The notes beneath the pieces are model-generated. The model did not search any database and was not told the origin of the DNA. It saw only the letters and a program-made list of their open reading frames with translations. 64,000 nucleotides of DNA, taken from contig JBAIAC010000023.1 of NCBI GenBank assembly GCA_037349315.1, forward strand, positions 33,642,501 to 33,706,500, in the 5' to 3' direction. Positions 23,228 to 36,768 of this stretch are shown here, piece after piece. Positions within the stretch are counted from its first letter, which is position 1. Every line of letters begins with the position of its first letter. This DNA is from Chelydra serpentina (Eukaryota > Chordata > Testudines > Chelydridae). A program made the translations under genes and the position numbers.

Positions 23228-24681
23228 AATCCTATTCTAATTCTGTTCAGTTTAAAACTTGTTTCATTCCAACGTCCCTGATTTTACTGCTTACCTTTCA
23301 GTTTCTACATCCTCCCACACACAGATATGCAGGGCTCTGAAATATCATTATCCTGATAAAACTGTTTTAAATAGCATACAGCTGTTCTGACTCTCTCCCC
23401 TCCCCTTTTCTTGTTTTGGACTAGTTGAGTTCAATAAGCCAATGAGCTAATGTTTTAACTGTTCTTTCTGAATTTTGTACTTAAAGCTATGCAAGACTAA
23501 GATGTAGAAAATAGCTGGTGGGGTGCATTTCTATATTGGCAGGGGGAAGGATTGGATGACTTTTCAGCTTTTCAATAGCTCTGATTCTTGTGGTTTCCTT
23601 TTGTCAAATCTTATTATATTATTATTCCTCTGAGTTCATTCCCTTCACTCCCCTATTCTCTGTACCAGACACGGATACAAGTACCATTCTTAGCAATTCT
23701 TTAAATATGTTTTGAAGCTGCAAATATGCCTACATGTTCTGTCAAGCCATTCTTAAAGATTGTCTCAATTATAACATTAATAATCCGCTTATAACTCGAT
23801 TATTGCGACAAATATCTTGTTCTTGTTTTTTTCAGATTCTTTACACTTATAATTTTTTTGCCCTTTTAATTTTCACTTACTTAATTTTGTCATATTTCCA
23901 TGCCTTACCCTTCCTTTCACTGATTTCCTTTTTTCCCCCTCCTTTGATATCTGTAGTATTGTTAATTATACTCTGCATTCAGAACCTCACCGCTCTAATG
24001 AGCTTAACATCAATGAGATTTGTTCTTGGGATATCAAGTATTTTCCTTCCACTTATTAATATTATTTTTTTTTATTTTGCTCATTATTTCTGCATGCTCA
24101 CAATAATAAACTCTCGAGGCCAGATTCCATGCTGCATCTCCTGAGACAGACAGCACCGAATGTACAACGCAAGGGGAAGTGGGGCAAAGCTGTCTTTAGG
24201 CCATCTTTACACTACCTGTCTTCTGGGCTGCTGCAGGGGCCCCAGACATAAATTACAGCCGCTTCCAGGGTTGGTCCAACTTATGACAGCCTTTCCTAGG
24301 CTGCTTATTAACTGTAGCACAGTCCAGAATCTCCACAGAGCCAAGCGCTGTGGCTATTCTCCCCGCCTGCTACGTCTGTACTGGCAGTGTGTGTGTATGG
24401 GAGCAGGGGTAAAGTAGAGTAGGGTGACCCACCCTTCTCCTATGCTGCGAGAATTTTGCAGTGGTTCCTGTGTTCTGCCGAAGTGGCAGCCAAAATCTGC
24501 CCCTGGCTATAGCTCATTATTTCTCTTCAGAAATACAGTTGATTCAGATATGAAATTAAGGGCTGATCTTGTCCCCAGCTTACACTACAGAGTAATTCCT
24601 TACTCTTCTGGGTAGTCCACTGGGGCAGACTGCTCACTTGAGCAAAGAGTACTCATGTATAAGCGATACAGGGGCAGTCTC
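23228..24681. other. Non-coding intron DNA
   Basis: T-rich between 23734 and 24110, which creates a long hydrophobic open frame that I do not believe. No other signal is seen. Confidence 0.45.
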
Positions 24682-24684
24682 TAA

Positions 24685-24982
24685 GGGCTGGTCCACGCTA
24701 AGGGGAGGTGGGGTCGAACTAAGATACGCAACTTCAGCTACGTGAATAACGTAGCTGAAGTCGAAGTATCTTAGTTCGAACTAAAAAGCACTTACCGCGG
24801 GTCCAGACGCAGCAGGCAGGCTCCCCCGTCGGCTCCGCTTACTCCTCGTGCGGAGCAGGAGTACCGGTGTCGACGGCGAGCACTTCCGGGATCGATTTAT
24901 CGCGTCTAGATGAGACGCGATAAATCGATCCCAGAAGATCGATTGCTACCCGCCGAATCAGGCGGGTAGTATAGACGTACCC
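24685..24982. mobile_element. PIF/Harbinger-like MITE, copy 2
   Basis: Same order as copy 1: GGGCTGGTCCACGCT end, ACGTAGCTGAAGT hairpin, GACGCGATAAATCGA hairpin, TAGACGTACCC end. TAA precedes it (24682-24684) but the right duplication is lost. Confidence 0.82.
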
Positions 24983-27900
24983 CCGTCTATACTACATCTC
25001 ACCTGTCAGGAACAGGTACTTGTCTTTTCAGAGAATCAAACACACGATCAATATAGTAAACGTATTGTAATTTCCATCTTTGGCCTGCTTATTAATAACG
25101 TGCCAAAGGAAGGGAAATTGCCTCAGTGCTGCATTTTACCTTCCCCGGCTGCTAAAGGTGTGGAAGGCCCTTACTGGACTAGGATTGTCAATTCCAGTTT
25201 GCAGTGGGAAGAGGCTAGTTGGGGATTGGACGTGTTCTATGGTGATTTTTATCTGTGGTGGGCAGGGGTTTGATCCATCTGTATATCTCCTGGCCAAAAA
25301 CCGCATGTGCGGTCAGGGCCAAAGCCACTACTGCAGCTGATAAGGCAAGCTGTAGTAGCAGCTGTTCTGAGCAGCTGAGCAATAGCTTCTTCTCCCATAT
25401 CCAGCCGCTATAGAAAACACCTGCACAAGGCCCGTTTTCTCAGGATTTGTGCAGCGAGCCGGAATTTGGTCCTTGCTTTCTAGAGATGAATGAAAACACA
25501 GATTTTTCTGCTATCACTGCTATTCATGCCTTTTCTTTTTCAGTATAAAGATGGCAGTTCAGGGCCCAATCTCTTGTTAAGGTACTGAGTAGCCACATAA
25601 GATCACTGTGTTAGGATCAGAAACAGCATCAAAGTCTTTTAGCGTGAATTAATATTCAGATAAAATATATCTTTGAACCTTTCATTATTATGTAGTATGG
25701 AAAAAGAATACACAGAAGTTCTAGGAGGCTGAAATCCTATAGAAAATACAAACCAGATTAATATTTGTATTCATTCCCTGGCATGATTCAGTTTCTCATA
25801 TTTTACCCTTTTTGCAAAGGTCTTCTTTAAAGTAACTGTTAGCTGAGAGACAGGTATTTATGCAATTACCATAATTATATCTCTGCATCTACTGCACATG
25901 CAATCATTTCATTAAAAATTGTAATTATATAATTATAGGAGATAATGACGTACTTGCAGGATGTTGCAAATGTCTTCATTAAACTGTGGCACAAAAGAAC
26001 TGGGGGGTTAGTCTGAAGTTTTAAATATTGTTTTATTGGAAATATCAGAAGTGATTAGCCCACATTATGAACTGGCTGTAAAATGTACATGAAAATCACA
26101 AACCCCCTCCAATGTTCTTTTCAGAAAAGGATGTACAGAAAGCATCCTAAAAGCCTCACCTCTATTTCTTTCTCTCTTGCTCTTCTTATGCCTGCAAAAT
26201 GGCTGCAACCCCCTGATGGAAAAGCATGTTTTACAAAGAGTAGAAAATTACTGTCTTTCTGAATCTCTCAATGTGCGGTTCAGCCCAGTGGGGGATAGTC
26301 CTTCCAGGCTCTACATAGAGAGAGATTCTCCACACACAGATCTATCCCTTCCCAGAGGGAAGGAGGAAGAAATGCAACCTGCGGATGCATTAATGGCCCG
26401 ATCCAAAGCCATGGAAAGGCTTTCATTACCTTAAACTGACTTTGGTTCAAGCCCACAGTTTGTAGTGGTCCCTCTGTGCTGTGGAACCCCCTTTAAGCTG
26501 GAGGTGGGAGAGATCCTAGAAGAACAGCTCCATTGAAGCAATGCTGCCAGAGAGCTGGAGGGGGGATGACCAGCGTGTGGGCACAGAGTCTTCACACAGT
26601 GGGCCCTGTGTCTCTAGTCTGGAGGATCGCTCAGGGATCAGGAGCTGAGTTACTACTTCTTCCACAGGGGAAGGGCCAGGATCCCTAATGGAAGAATTTA
26701 CAGGAAACTGCCCAAGGGGAAGCTCATGAAGTTTTCCTCCTCACTACCCACTCCTGTCCACTGTCCAGAAGAGGGGGAGTGTCTCCTCTCGCTCCCTAGA
26801 ATGAATTTTTGGAATAGTCCCTGAAAATGGGAGGTGGCGTCAAAGTCCTAGGACTTTTAATGGTCATATTTTGTTTTAAAATCTTTTAAGCATTATTTAG
26901 TGCTTGTGAAAAGTGACGGCTTGCCAGGCCAGGGCACTGTCCTCTCTTTATCCACAGGACAGCTATAGTATGGCCAGCAGCAGTGCCCCATACTCCCATT
27001 GCCTCGTTCCCTCAACCTCACCCTGAAGGGATCGCCCTGTGTGTGACTGAGGGAAGTTCAGTGTTCAGGCCATACAGTATTAGGCTCCTCTGCTGAGATT
27101 GCCAATAAGAGTGTTAATTTCTTGCCAACATTTCCCTTTGCTTTTTGGACTCTTATCTTTTAATACTGTAATAATCTAATAAACCTATAGATAAAATATA
27201 TGATTTGCCAGCAACAGGAAAGATCAGGTTATATCACTCTGTTACCGGAACCAATGCTCCCCAGTTCCATAAGAGTAATCATTTTTGTTAACAAAATGGA
27301 GTAGAAGCTAAGGCAGGACAAAAGATGCACACTCTCAAAAAAAGCTGAAACTTTGTGTAACTTGTCTTTATTTAAGTGAAAATCCAAACATGTTCCAGTA
27401 TTTTCATATCGATATGGGTGCATTTTTCAAAATTGACCAGGTGACTTAGGAGATTTTTTTAAAAGTCATTTAGGCTCCTTAGTCACTTTGGCAATTTTCA
27501 AAATTTTACCCATGCACATCTAAGACCTAAACTTGCTTCCATATAATTAATGATCGTATAGCTGTTGACTTAAATGGGAGCAGGGCCGGACCCATGATCT
27601 GTAAAGCACTTTTGGATCCTTCCCAAAGGTATTACAGTAGAGAACTTTAAATGACCTTTCACCAAAACTCAGCAGACTTTAGGTCCAGTCTTGTAGACCT
27701 TAGTCCTTCTCTGTTTCTCCATGCTTACTCAGATGAAGTGCCCCACTGTATGAATAAAGTAATCTTTACAATATCTAGAACTCTAAAGATATGTATGTTC
27801 TGTAATCTACTTTTTTCAATCATTAATTAAAAAGCTGACATAAGATTAAAAGAAACTCAGTAGATTACTCTTGCTAGAAACACTGCCTTTCATAGCCAAC

Positions 27901-28229
27901 ATATTTAAAATTATTAAGTACTGGGGATGGATTGGTGCCTGGTCTGCAGTCACTTATGTATTAAGATTCTTACATAACAGAGGGAAAAAAGGATGCATCA
28001 TATGTCTTGTTTAAAAGACCATAGACTGCCCCATATCCATTGACATCAGTTGAGTTCCAACTCATTGTGCCATATGATGCCAAATGTGCCAAATGTTTTA
28101 CAGACAACTATAGAAATGTGGTTGGATTCCTGAACAGTTTACAATAAAGAGCCTAATTCTGAAGCTGAATCTACTAGTTCTGATCCTTTGTTTTCACTGC
28201 TCCGGGGCTATGTCTTCTGTGTTGTTTTC
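24983..28229. other. Non-coding intron DNA
   Basis: No exon or RNA gene was recognised. A TTAGGAG/GGCTCCTTAG foldback fragment lies at about 27440-27485. Confidence 0.4.
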
Positions 28230-28232
28230 TCA

Positions 28233-28474
28233 GCCTTGGTCTACACAGGGGGTGGGGGTGTCAATGTAAGGTACGCAACTTCAGGTATGTGAATAACGTA
28301 GCTGACGTTGACGTACCTTGATCGACTTACCGCGCCGTGAGGACGTCGCAGGGTCGACTGCTGCCGCTCCCCCGTCGACTCCGCTTCCGCCTCTCACCAC
28401 GGTGGATTACCGGAGTCGACAGCAGAGAGATCGGGGATCGATTTATTCGCATCTACACTAGACGAGACGTACCC
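28233..28474. mobile_element. PIF/Harbinger-like MITE, copy 3 (internally shortened)
   Basis: Flanked by TCA on both sides (28230-28232, 28475-28477). The GGTCTACAC end, the TACGCAACTTCAG hairpin region and the GAGACGTACCC end are present. It is about 55 bp shorter than copies 1 and 4, with the right-hand hairpin mostly lost. Confidence 0.8.
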
Positions 28475-29007
28475 TCAGACACAGCACAGAATGTGGTCCA
28501 TTAATGTTGCACTGACACGTTTTGCTTGGGTTGTCTTCCAATTATGTTTTTTACATAATGTGTTTTGAAAGATGATCACTGAAATATGGTTAGGCCTGAG
28601 AGAGGGTATTTACCTGATGAGCTGAGATTAGTGATGGAAGACAAGCTGAAAGAAACAGAGCAGAGATTTGAAGGACAGGGAAGGCTCTTGACATGCATGT
28701 GGAGTCAAAGCATAGGAGGCCGTGTGAAAATGGGCCCAGAGGTGAAAAAGCTTTTCATCTAGTAGGAGAAAGGAGGCAAAGAACCGAGGGCAGCACATAG
28801 GGTGTGAAATGGTGGGATTCGTGTTAACAATGTATTTTAATGTAAGAAGTTCCTGTGGCCCAGGTCCTTAAAGGTATTTAGACACCTAACTCCCATTAAA
28901 ATCAATGGAGGTAGGCCCAGATCCTCAACAGCAGGGAGTCGCCACATGCTATAAAAATTCCACAGCTCATCTGTGCTACAACAGCTATTTTTCTGCATAT
29001 AAAAGCC

Positions 29008-29261
29008 AGGACTAGCATTAAGGGGTAGCAAGCTGGGCAATTGCCCGGGCCCCATGCCACAGGGCTCCCCGTGAAGCTAAGTTGCTCAGGCTTCAGCGCT
29101 GGGTGGCAGGGCATCGGGCCGTATGCTTCTGTCCCATGCAGTGGGGCTTTGGCTTTCTGGCTTGGGTCCCAGCAAGTCTAATGCCAGCCCTGCTTGGTGG
29201 CCCCCATGAAACCTGCTCTTGGGCCCCCAGGGGCCTCCGAACCCCTGGTTGAGAACCACTG
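29008..29261. mobile_element. hAT-type element, right end preserved
   Basis: Ends in CCCCTGGTTGAGAACCACTG, whose reverse complement (CAGTGGTTCTCAACCAGGGG) is a familiar hAT terminus. The body is GC-rich. The left terminus is not recognisable, so it is truncated or internally deleted. Confidence 0.55.
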
Positions 29262-29534
29262 CTCTAAGGGAATGAGGCACCTATCTGCCTACCTAAAATT
29301 CCCCTCTGCAGTTTCAATGGGAGAAGCCATTCTTCGCTGCCCTCCTAAAATCCTGACATATATTGGCTGTCATTTTCCAGCCCAGAGCACTGATGGATTG
29401 AACTATGGGCTGGCTGAGCCAAGGCCAGGGGCAACATTCAGTAGAGGTGGGAGAGAGCAAGGATTACCCAGTTTTATTATAAATATTTCCATTTCTGATC
29501 TGACTTTGTGTTTTTGACTAGTACCCAGTGGAGA

Positions 29535-29658
29535 GTACTCTGACCACTTCCTGGGGCAGGGACACTCTTTTTCTTCTGTTTGTACAGTACCTTGCACAAT
29601 CAGATTGTGGACTATGATTAGGGCTTCTGGATGCTACGGTAATAGTACTATTACTAAT
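29535..29658 (+). mobile_element. MIR-like SINE, 3' part
   Basis: GGGGCAGGGACACTC, GTACAGTACCTTGCACAAT and ATGCTACGGTAATA follow the tail of ancient CORE-SINE (MIR-type) repeats. The tRNA-like head is missing. Confidence 0.5.
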
Positions 29659-29659
29659 G

Positions 29660-31009
29660 ACTGGACATTGTGTTCAATGTGTTCTTGGTGTATGGGAAGA
29701 TTTGCCTTTTTCCTGAATTTAGTGCCAGTACATTAGGTAGGCTAAGGCCGGCTGGAGTGAGTTTCTTACAATCTGTGTTTAGGCAGAGTGGACCGTGAAA
29801 TTGTATGAGGGTTCTGCTCAATATTTTCAGGGCAGAATTTGTTCCAAGTCCATTCAGCACTTTGTGATTCTGTGGGATGAAAGGTTCTGTGTAAATAACA
29901 ATGCAGGGGAGAATCTGACCTTTAATATCCCTTAAAATGTTCATTGTGGGTAAAAAATAGATAAACTCATAAGCATGTGGGATTTTGGCTGAATCCATCA
30001 TTTGAACTATGAATAAACTGCTAAATGCCGCATCTTCCTTAAAGGTGGCACAGTGTAAATTATGGTTTCTTTTGAGTTTTTAAAATGTCTTTGATTTAAA
30101 GCTTGGCTGATTGATTGCCTGGTTCATTGAAGACTGTTCTTAGGAGCAAGGTTTAGGTGTTAACCCCTTGGTTCTTGAATTCTTTGTAACCAAATGCAAA
30201 GCGTGTCACTGTGGTGGCTTTTAGGAACTAAAAGGTGAAGGAGCAATTGACATAAACTCAAGAAATTTCATAGTTTTCAGGTTGGGGCAGCTCTAGAATA
30301 AAAATACACAAAAACTATACTAATAATTACATTTAGCAACTAAATAGCGCTTACAGTTGCAAAGAAATGAGTTTGAAGGGGAACATACCACAGACAGCAG
30401 CTGATTCTTAGCTCTGCCCCCATCAGGCATGGCACATCTCCTCTAATCTTGTGTAGTCCATCTATAAGGCCTTTAAATGGAAGAAGTTTGACACAAAGCC
30501 AATGCTCCCTTTCCAATCATTATTCGCCTTTCCTGCACTTTGCACCACATGGTTAAGCAGCATCTGGCTCTTTGCTTTCAGTAAGCTTGCATGACTAGAT
30601 TTCAAGTATAGATCCAGTTATTACATTTGTGGATAAGGTATAGATCTGTTCCACTAATCAAGTAATACAGTGGTTAGCACTGTATAAATGCAGGGATGGA
30701 TCGATTAGATTAGATTATTCGAAGAATAATAAGCAAAGCCTTTAGAAAGACTAAGCAATAGAAAATAGCCCCAAATCACAAGTATTTATTTTAAAATAAT
30801 TATTCATACTTTATTGATTTTTTGTTAACTGGGCTAAAATTGTAGTGACAAAGTGCCTCCATTTCAGAGTTGTCGTGGAGGACAGAGACCATTTAAACTA
30901 ATTTCTTTAGTAAAATTACTCTGTATGATATTGATCACAGGATAGAACACAATTCTATATACTCAAAATGAACATACGCATGGGAATGAAGAGTTGATTA
31001 AAACAAAAC
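29660..31009. other. Non-coding intron DNA
   Basis: No coding or repeat signal was recognised. Confidence 0.4.
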
Positions 31010-32915
31010 AATGGAACACTAGATGACCAATGTGTTGAAGGAGCACTCAAGGAAACCAAGGCCATTGCAGAGAAGCTAAATGAATTCTTTGCGTCAGTCT
31101 TCAGTGCAGAGGATGTGGGAGAGCTACTCACATCAGAGCTACCCTTTCCGGGCAACGCATTTGAAGTATTGCCCCATACTGATGTGTCAACAGAACAGGT
31201 TTTAGAGCAAATTGCTAAATTAAACAATGATAACTCACCACGATCAGATGGTATTCACCCAAGAGTTCTGAAGGAGCTCAAATATAAAATTGCAGAACAA
31301 ACCACCCTTTGTACAAGATGACTGGAAGGTAGCTAATGTAATGCTGATTTTTCAAAAAGGGCACCAGAGACAATTCTGGCAATTATATGTGGTTGAGCCT
31401 AACTTAATTACCAGGCAAACTGGTAGAAACCCTAGTAAAGAACAGAATTATCAGACACGTAAATAAACACAATTTGTTGGAGGAAGTCAACACAGCTTCT
31501 GTTAAGGGAAGAGAGCTAAACAGCAGGATTCCCCCAAGGATCTGTACTGGGACATGTGGTGTTCAGCATATTCATTAATGATCAGGAAAAAAGGAGTGAA
31601 CAGTGTAGTGGCGAAGCTTGCAGATAATACAAAATTATTCAAGATAGTTAAGTCCATAGTCCAAAGCTGACAGCAAAGCGGTACAGGGATCTCACAAAAG
31701 TGTGTGAGTGGGCAACAAAATGACACAGGAAATTCAGCATTGATACATTCAAAATAATGCACATTGGAAAAAATAATCCGAAACTACACACGCATAAGGA
31801 TGGATTCTAAATCAGCTGTTTCCATTCAAGAAAGTCACCATGGATGGTTCTCTGAAAACTTCAGCTCAGTGTGCAGAAGTAGTCAAAAAGGCTAACACAA
31901 TGTTAGGAACTATTAGGAAAGAGACAGAAAATATCATAATGCCACTATATAAATTCCTGATGCAACCACACCTTGAATACTATGTCCAGAAGAATATAGT
32001 GGAACTGCAAAAGGTTCAGAGGAAAGCAACAAAGATGAGCAAGGATATGGAATGGCTTTCATATGAGGAGAGCCTGAAAAGATTAGGGGTTAGGGCTGTT
32101 CATCTTAGAAAAGAGACTACTAAGGGGCAATATGACAGAGGTCTATAAAATCATGAGTGATGTGGAGAAAGTGCATAAAGAAGTGTTATTCATGACAACA
32201 ATGCACTTAGACAGCAGAGGTCTGTAGCACCAAGTGTCCATGACCACACTGTATGGCTTTATTCCAGGTGTCTAAGAGCTCCACAGGATTATTACTGATC
32301 TGGTGCAGCCAGATTGATCGTGGGTGACTGTGACCACCGTCCGTCCATAACTATGCCGTATCCCCTGTTGACCTACAGTCTGATCTTCAGACCTTGACGC
32401 ACAAAGACTTGGTCTTCAAAGTGGGCAACATGACCAAAAAGGGCCAGCCAGTAGTGGGCAATGATAATTCCAATCCTCTCAAGGCCAGTTCTCAATTATA
32501 CTTACCTATTACTGATTTACCCCTTTCTACAATATAAAATTCTGTGAAATCAATAGGCACCAGGTTTAATACAAACAAGAGGAAGTACTTTTTCACATAA
32601 TGCACAGTCATCCTGTGGAACTCATTGCCATGGGATGTTATGATGTCCAAAATTGTAACTGTGTTCAAACAAGAGCTAGATAAATTCATGGAGGATAGGT
32701 CCACCTATAGCTATTAGCCAGGATGGTCATGGAAGCAATCCCTTGCTTGGGTGACCCTAAGCCTCTGACTGCTGGAAGCTGGGGGTTGATCACTCCAACT
32801 GCCTTGCTCTGTACTCTCCCCCTGAAGCTCTGGAACTGGCCACTATCAGAGACTGGATACTGGGCTAGACAGACTATTGGTTTTACCCAGTATGGCAGGT
32901 TTTATGTTATCTCAG
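31010..32915 (+). mobile_element. CR1 LINE with ORF2 remnants, internally deleted, plus 3' UTR
   Basis: CR1 ORF2 encodes endonuclease and reverse transcriptase. Visible in order are the pre-RT linker (AIAEKLNEFFASVFSAEDVG, 31065-31125), VLPHTDVSTEQVLEQIAKLNN, DGIHPRVLKEL and DDWKVANV at about 31320. Most of the RT palm is missing; the sequence resumes at PQGSVLG (about 31530) and IFIND. The thumb and C-terminus (SAQCAEVVKKANTMLG, MPLYKFLMQPHLEY, VELQKVQRKATKM) lie at 31855-32040, then the 3' UTR (ATACTGGGCTAGACAGACT, ACCCAGTATGGC) to about 32915. There are many stops and frame breaks; it is dead. About 290 bp of foreign DNA interrupts it. Confidence 0.85.
32190..32488. other. Unidentified insertion inside the CR1 copy
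   Basis: CR1 homology stops near 32189 and returns near 32490 in the expected order. The intervening segment has no inverted termini I can see. Origin unknown. Confidence 0.4.
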
Positions 32916-32919
32916 TACT

Positions 32920-34388
32920 GTCTTTGGGAAAATCTGATTCTAACTCTTTGGATTTTTAGAGAAAAAGCCTTCTGCTTTCCAAACATCCATTTCATCTTTA
33001 GGTTATATACCATCAGTATTATGTTGCATGATTATTTCTTACGTAATAAAAGCAAACAAAGTATGGTATTATCATACTTTAGCTTCTTCAGATAAACCTA
33101 CTATAGCTTCTTCAGATAAACAAATCTGAGCTGATTCCACTGTTTGTTCTTTTCCAGTTTTCCTTTGAAAATGGTTGTATATACAGTAGCTGTTCATGTG
33201 CCAGTATTTTGCCTTAAAGTAATGTTTTCTACAGAATACAATGTTATTCCAAGTGACAACCTTAGTAGCTTTTCTTTATATATGTTTTATTAGGTGCTAG
33301 AGTTAATGCTTATACACTGTTTGCATGAGGGAAGTGGGCAGAATAATATACATGAAAGGCAACAATTAACGTATTTTCGTTTGACTTGTTCAGCCTATTA
33401 GGTTGTTAAATTTTGCATAGAAAATCATTAGCATGTTTAGTGTAGGAAGGAAGCTCTTGGATGAGGAGTTGTAAATGTAAATCAATCAGTGGAGAGAGTC
33501 ACTGTAACAATATTGTGATAGAAATTGAAGCTATAGGATATCACAAAGTATTTTCCGTAGCCATTTTTTGTTAACATATAGAGCAGAAAAAGCTGCAATG
33601 TTATCACTAATCTTGCAAGTTAATGCAAAAACTTGCAAAGGCACAGTCCAGTAACTGTTAATGTCGAATACAAGGATGGTAACAGAAGTAGCTGTGGAAT
33701 AATTGTAGTGTCCATTCTCCTCTCACTGACCAGCTTTACATCGGAGACTTTGGTGCAGTTACTTTTGATTTAAACAGGTGTAAGTGAGATCAGAACCAAG
33801 CCTTGAGAGCCACTTTAACATAATCAGCAAGTGACACATCGAGGCTCTTAATGTTCCAATAATTCAGAAATAAAATTCTTTAGTTTTAAAATACTAGAAG
33901 AATAGTTCCGCTTGTGCCCAATAAAATTCAAAACGGGAAAAACAAAAGTCAACAAAAAACAGTGAAAAGGAACAAATATGTAACTAATTAGTCCTAGGCA
34001 TATAAAGCCTAATCAGTGCCTCTGAGTGTCCTGCTGTGTCCTATTCAGAAGCCAGTCATTAGGTCTTTATTATGAAAAAGATCTAGTTTCCAGAGTCTTT
34101 ATTGCAGTAAAATCAAGTACATTACTGCCCTTACGAATTATTTTTTACTTTGCTCTTATAATATTTTGTCTGATTAAATGTTCAGGGCTAGACACAAGCC
34201 TCAATTTTGTGCAAATAAGTGTGGGTGCAGTTACTATCCTTTTGATGTCTAGGTACTGGATTGCACTCCTAAATAGGGTACAAAGCTATTTACGTGACCT
34301 GAGTGTCAGAACTGCAACCACATTTTATTTTAAAGGCACAAAATGGAGGCCTTGTTAAAGTTGGGCTGAAAATTTGGCCCTAAGATGT
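32920..34388. other. AT-rich non-coding intron DNA
   Basis: Contains an 18-bp direct duplication (TAGCTTCTTCAGATAAAC at 33080 and 33104). No genes. Confidence 0.45.
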
Positions 34389-34396
34389 ATCTATAC

Positions 34397-35054
34397 CAGG
34401 GATGGGCAAACCTTTTGGCCCGAGGGCCACATCTGGGTATGGAAATTGTATGGCGGGCCATGAATGCTCACGAAATTGGGGGTTGGGTGCAGGAGGGGGT
34501 GAGGGCTTCAGCTGGGGGTGCAGGCTCTGGGGTGGGGCTGGGGATGAGGGGTTGGGAGTGCAGGAGAGTGCTCCAGGCTGGGACCAAGCAGTTTGGAGGG
34601 CGGGAGGGGGATCAGGGCTGGGGCAGGAGGTTGGGGCACAGAAGGGGGTCAGGCTCTGGGCGGCGTTTACCTCAAGCAGCTCCCGGAAGTAGAGGCATGT
34701 CCTCCCTCCGGCTCCTACAGAGAGGCGCAGCCAGGAGGCTCTGCGCGCTGCCCTGTCCGCAGGCGCCGCCTCTGCAGCTCCCATTGGCCTTGGTTGCCAG
34801 CCAATGGGAGCTGCGGGGGCAGTGTGCGGAGCCCCCTGGCTGCCCCTACATGTAGGAGGTGGAGGGGGGACATGCTGCTGCTTCCAGGAGCCACACAGAG
34901 ACCTGGCATGTACAGAGCGGGGCAAACCCCCAACCCAGTTCCCCGGCTGGAGTGGGGCAAGCCCTGGACCCCCCTCCCCGGCTGGATCTCAAGGGCCAGA
35001 TTAAAATGTCTGAAGGGCTGGATGCAGCCCCCGGGCCATATTTTGCCCACCTCG
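34397..35054. mobile_element. hAT element, non-autonomous, GC-rich core, 658 bp, perfect 8-bp duplication
   Basis: ATCTATAC is duplicated at 34389-34396 and 35055-35062. The ends CAGGGATGGGCAAAC and TTTTGCCCACCTCG, with GGCCC blocks inside them, are inverted repeats. The core is purine-rich on + (GGTTGGGTGCAGGAGGGGG...) and contains CAATGGGAGCTGC palindromes. Many overlapping frames exist on both strands (to about 180 aa) because of base composition, none with a domain. The core resembles that of 40912-41577. Confidence 0.88.
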
Positions 35055-35062
35055 ATCTATAC

Positions 35063-35964
35063 CCATTTGCAAACACTGGATGAACTCCTGGCCCCATTGA
35101 ACCTAATGACAAAACTCCTATTGATGTGAGTGGATCTAGGATTTCACCCACTGAATCCCACAACTCCATACCCAAATCAAGTAATGGACACATATGTAGG
35201 GCTGGGTAGAGGATCAGTACCTTATTACATTTTGCAGAAGCCTTTGAAAAGCAAGATTGCCCCAGAAAGCAAGATTCTCTCTTGTGGTTCACATTGCCAA
35301 TACTTCATATGAATGCAGTGATCCACATAGAGGTGAGAGGAAAAGAATTAGTCCCCAAGCATTGGTATTTAATTGTGATATCCCTATGGAGGAAGCCTGT
35401 TGTTGTATTTTGGAGCTCACAAACTCAGTGGACTCCTATCAGCCCTAATCATACCATTACACCCACGACTAGCTTCAGGGTTTCCGGTACGTCAAGTGAT
35501 ATGAGTTTGTGCCCTTCCCTTTTAAATGTAACTGACTCATTTTATGTTAAAGGGGGAGAGGAATCTTTGGGCTGTCCCCAGTCTGCTGTGTTGCAGGAGA
35601 AGAGGAGCTCACCTGCTTGTGCAGTGAGCTGCTGGTCTGTGGACTGGTAGGCCTCCTGGTGCTGGACGTGTGTGTGTAGAAGCCATTTACTCTCTGTCTT
35701 GGCTCCAGTTGTTTAACGGTGGAACCCAGATTAGCCACTATATAACAGTAGTATAATATGAGTGCTTAAAATAGCCATCCAATCCCTTTCCCCTAAATAT
35801 ACAGACATCCAGGATGTCTGCCAGGAAAGTACAATAAAAAAGTCCATAAATAACTTAAAGCCACTAACTTGCTGTACATGTTTTCTCTCTCTTTTTTGCT
35901 GCTTCCTCCTTTTATTTTAATGCATTTTTCTGCTTCCATGTATCTATCTATCACTATAGTATCT
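35063..35964. other. Non-coding intron DNA
   Basis: Short frames here lack domains; no repeat was placed. Confidence 0.4.
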
Positions 35965-36166
35965 GAGTAACTCACATTACCCTTATGAGGTAGGGAAGTG
36001 CTATTATGCCCATTTTACAGATGGGGTAACTGAGGCCTGGAGAGGTTAAGTAAAATCACATGCCCAAAGTCACACAGGAAGTGTGTTGCAGAGCAGAAAA
36101 TTGAACGCAGGCTCTCCCATGTCAAGGGCTAGTACCCTAGCCACTGGACGATCCTGCCTCTCCCAT
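35965..36166 (-). mobile_element. MIR SINE, nearly full length
   Basis: CCATTTTACAGATGGGGTAACTG, GAGAGGTTAAGTAA and CCAAAGTCACACAGGAAGT are the MIR core in reverse, with the tRNA-like head towards 36166. This is an ancient SINE shared across amniotes. Confidence 0.85.
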
Positions 36167-36768
36167 CTGTCCATTTACAAAATATTTTCCTTTGCTTTTC
36201 TCATTTTTATCAGTTATTTCTCCTTTATTCCATTCTTGTGTCCTCTAATTCATTCTCTTTCATGTTCATAACATTGCACTGTCCTCCACGCCTGTGCTCC
36301 TAATACCTAGTCTCTTTCCCCTTTCTCCCCTTCTTATGTAATCTCTGTTCCTTTTGGTCTCATACTTTCATCCACTTGCTGTCAACCCTATTCCTTTTTT
36401 TCCCAGGTGATACTTCCCAGTTCTCTCTCTTTCTAGAAGTGATTACTGCTTCTGCAGCACTGTACAAACATGAGCTAATTATCACACCACCACCCTGGGA
36501 AATTATCACCTCTGCACTGAAGATGGGGAAACCAACCAAGAATGGCTGACTTCCCCAAAAGCAGGGGTAGAGGAGAGGTATCACTGTCAAAACTGGGATC
36601 AGCATGCAAACTGTCCTTGTTCTGTGTCCCACGTTCAGTCCATTGGACCATGCTGCTTTTGATGCTGTTAAGCTGCCTTTCTGGCTTGTGTAGTTGACGA
36701 AATGCTGCTTGTTTTAAATTCCTACGTTGTTTAGTGCTGCTTCCTAAATTACCTAGGTACTAGGTACC

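Noticed and set aside
23734..24144. 136-aa hydrophobic frame resembling a membrane protein
   Set aside because: Caused by a T-rich stretch; Phe/Leu/Ile-rich without a family pattern, splice context or conserved motif.
34380..35292. Several open frames of 100-180 aa on both strands
   Set aside because: They lie in the GC-rich core of a hAT element with clear ends, overlap in several frames, are low-complexity and have no domain.
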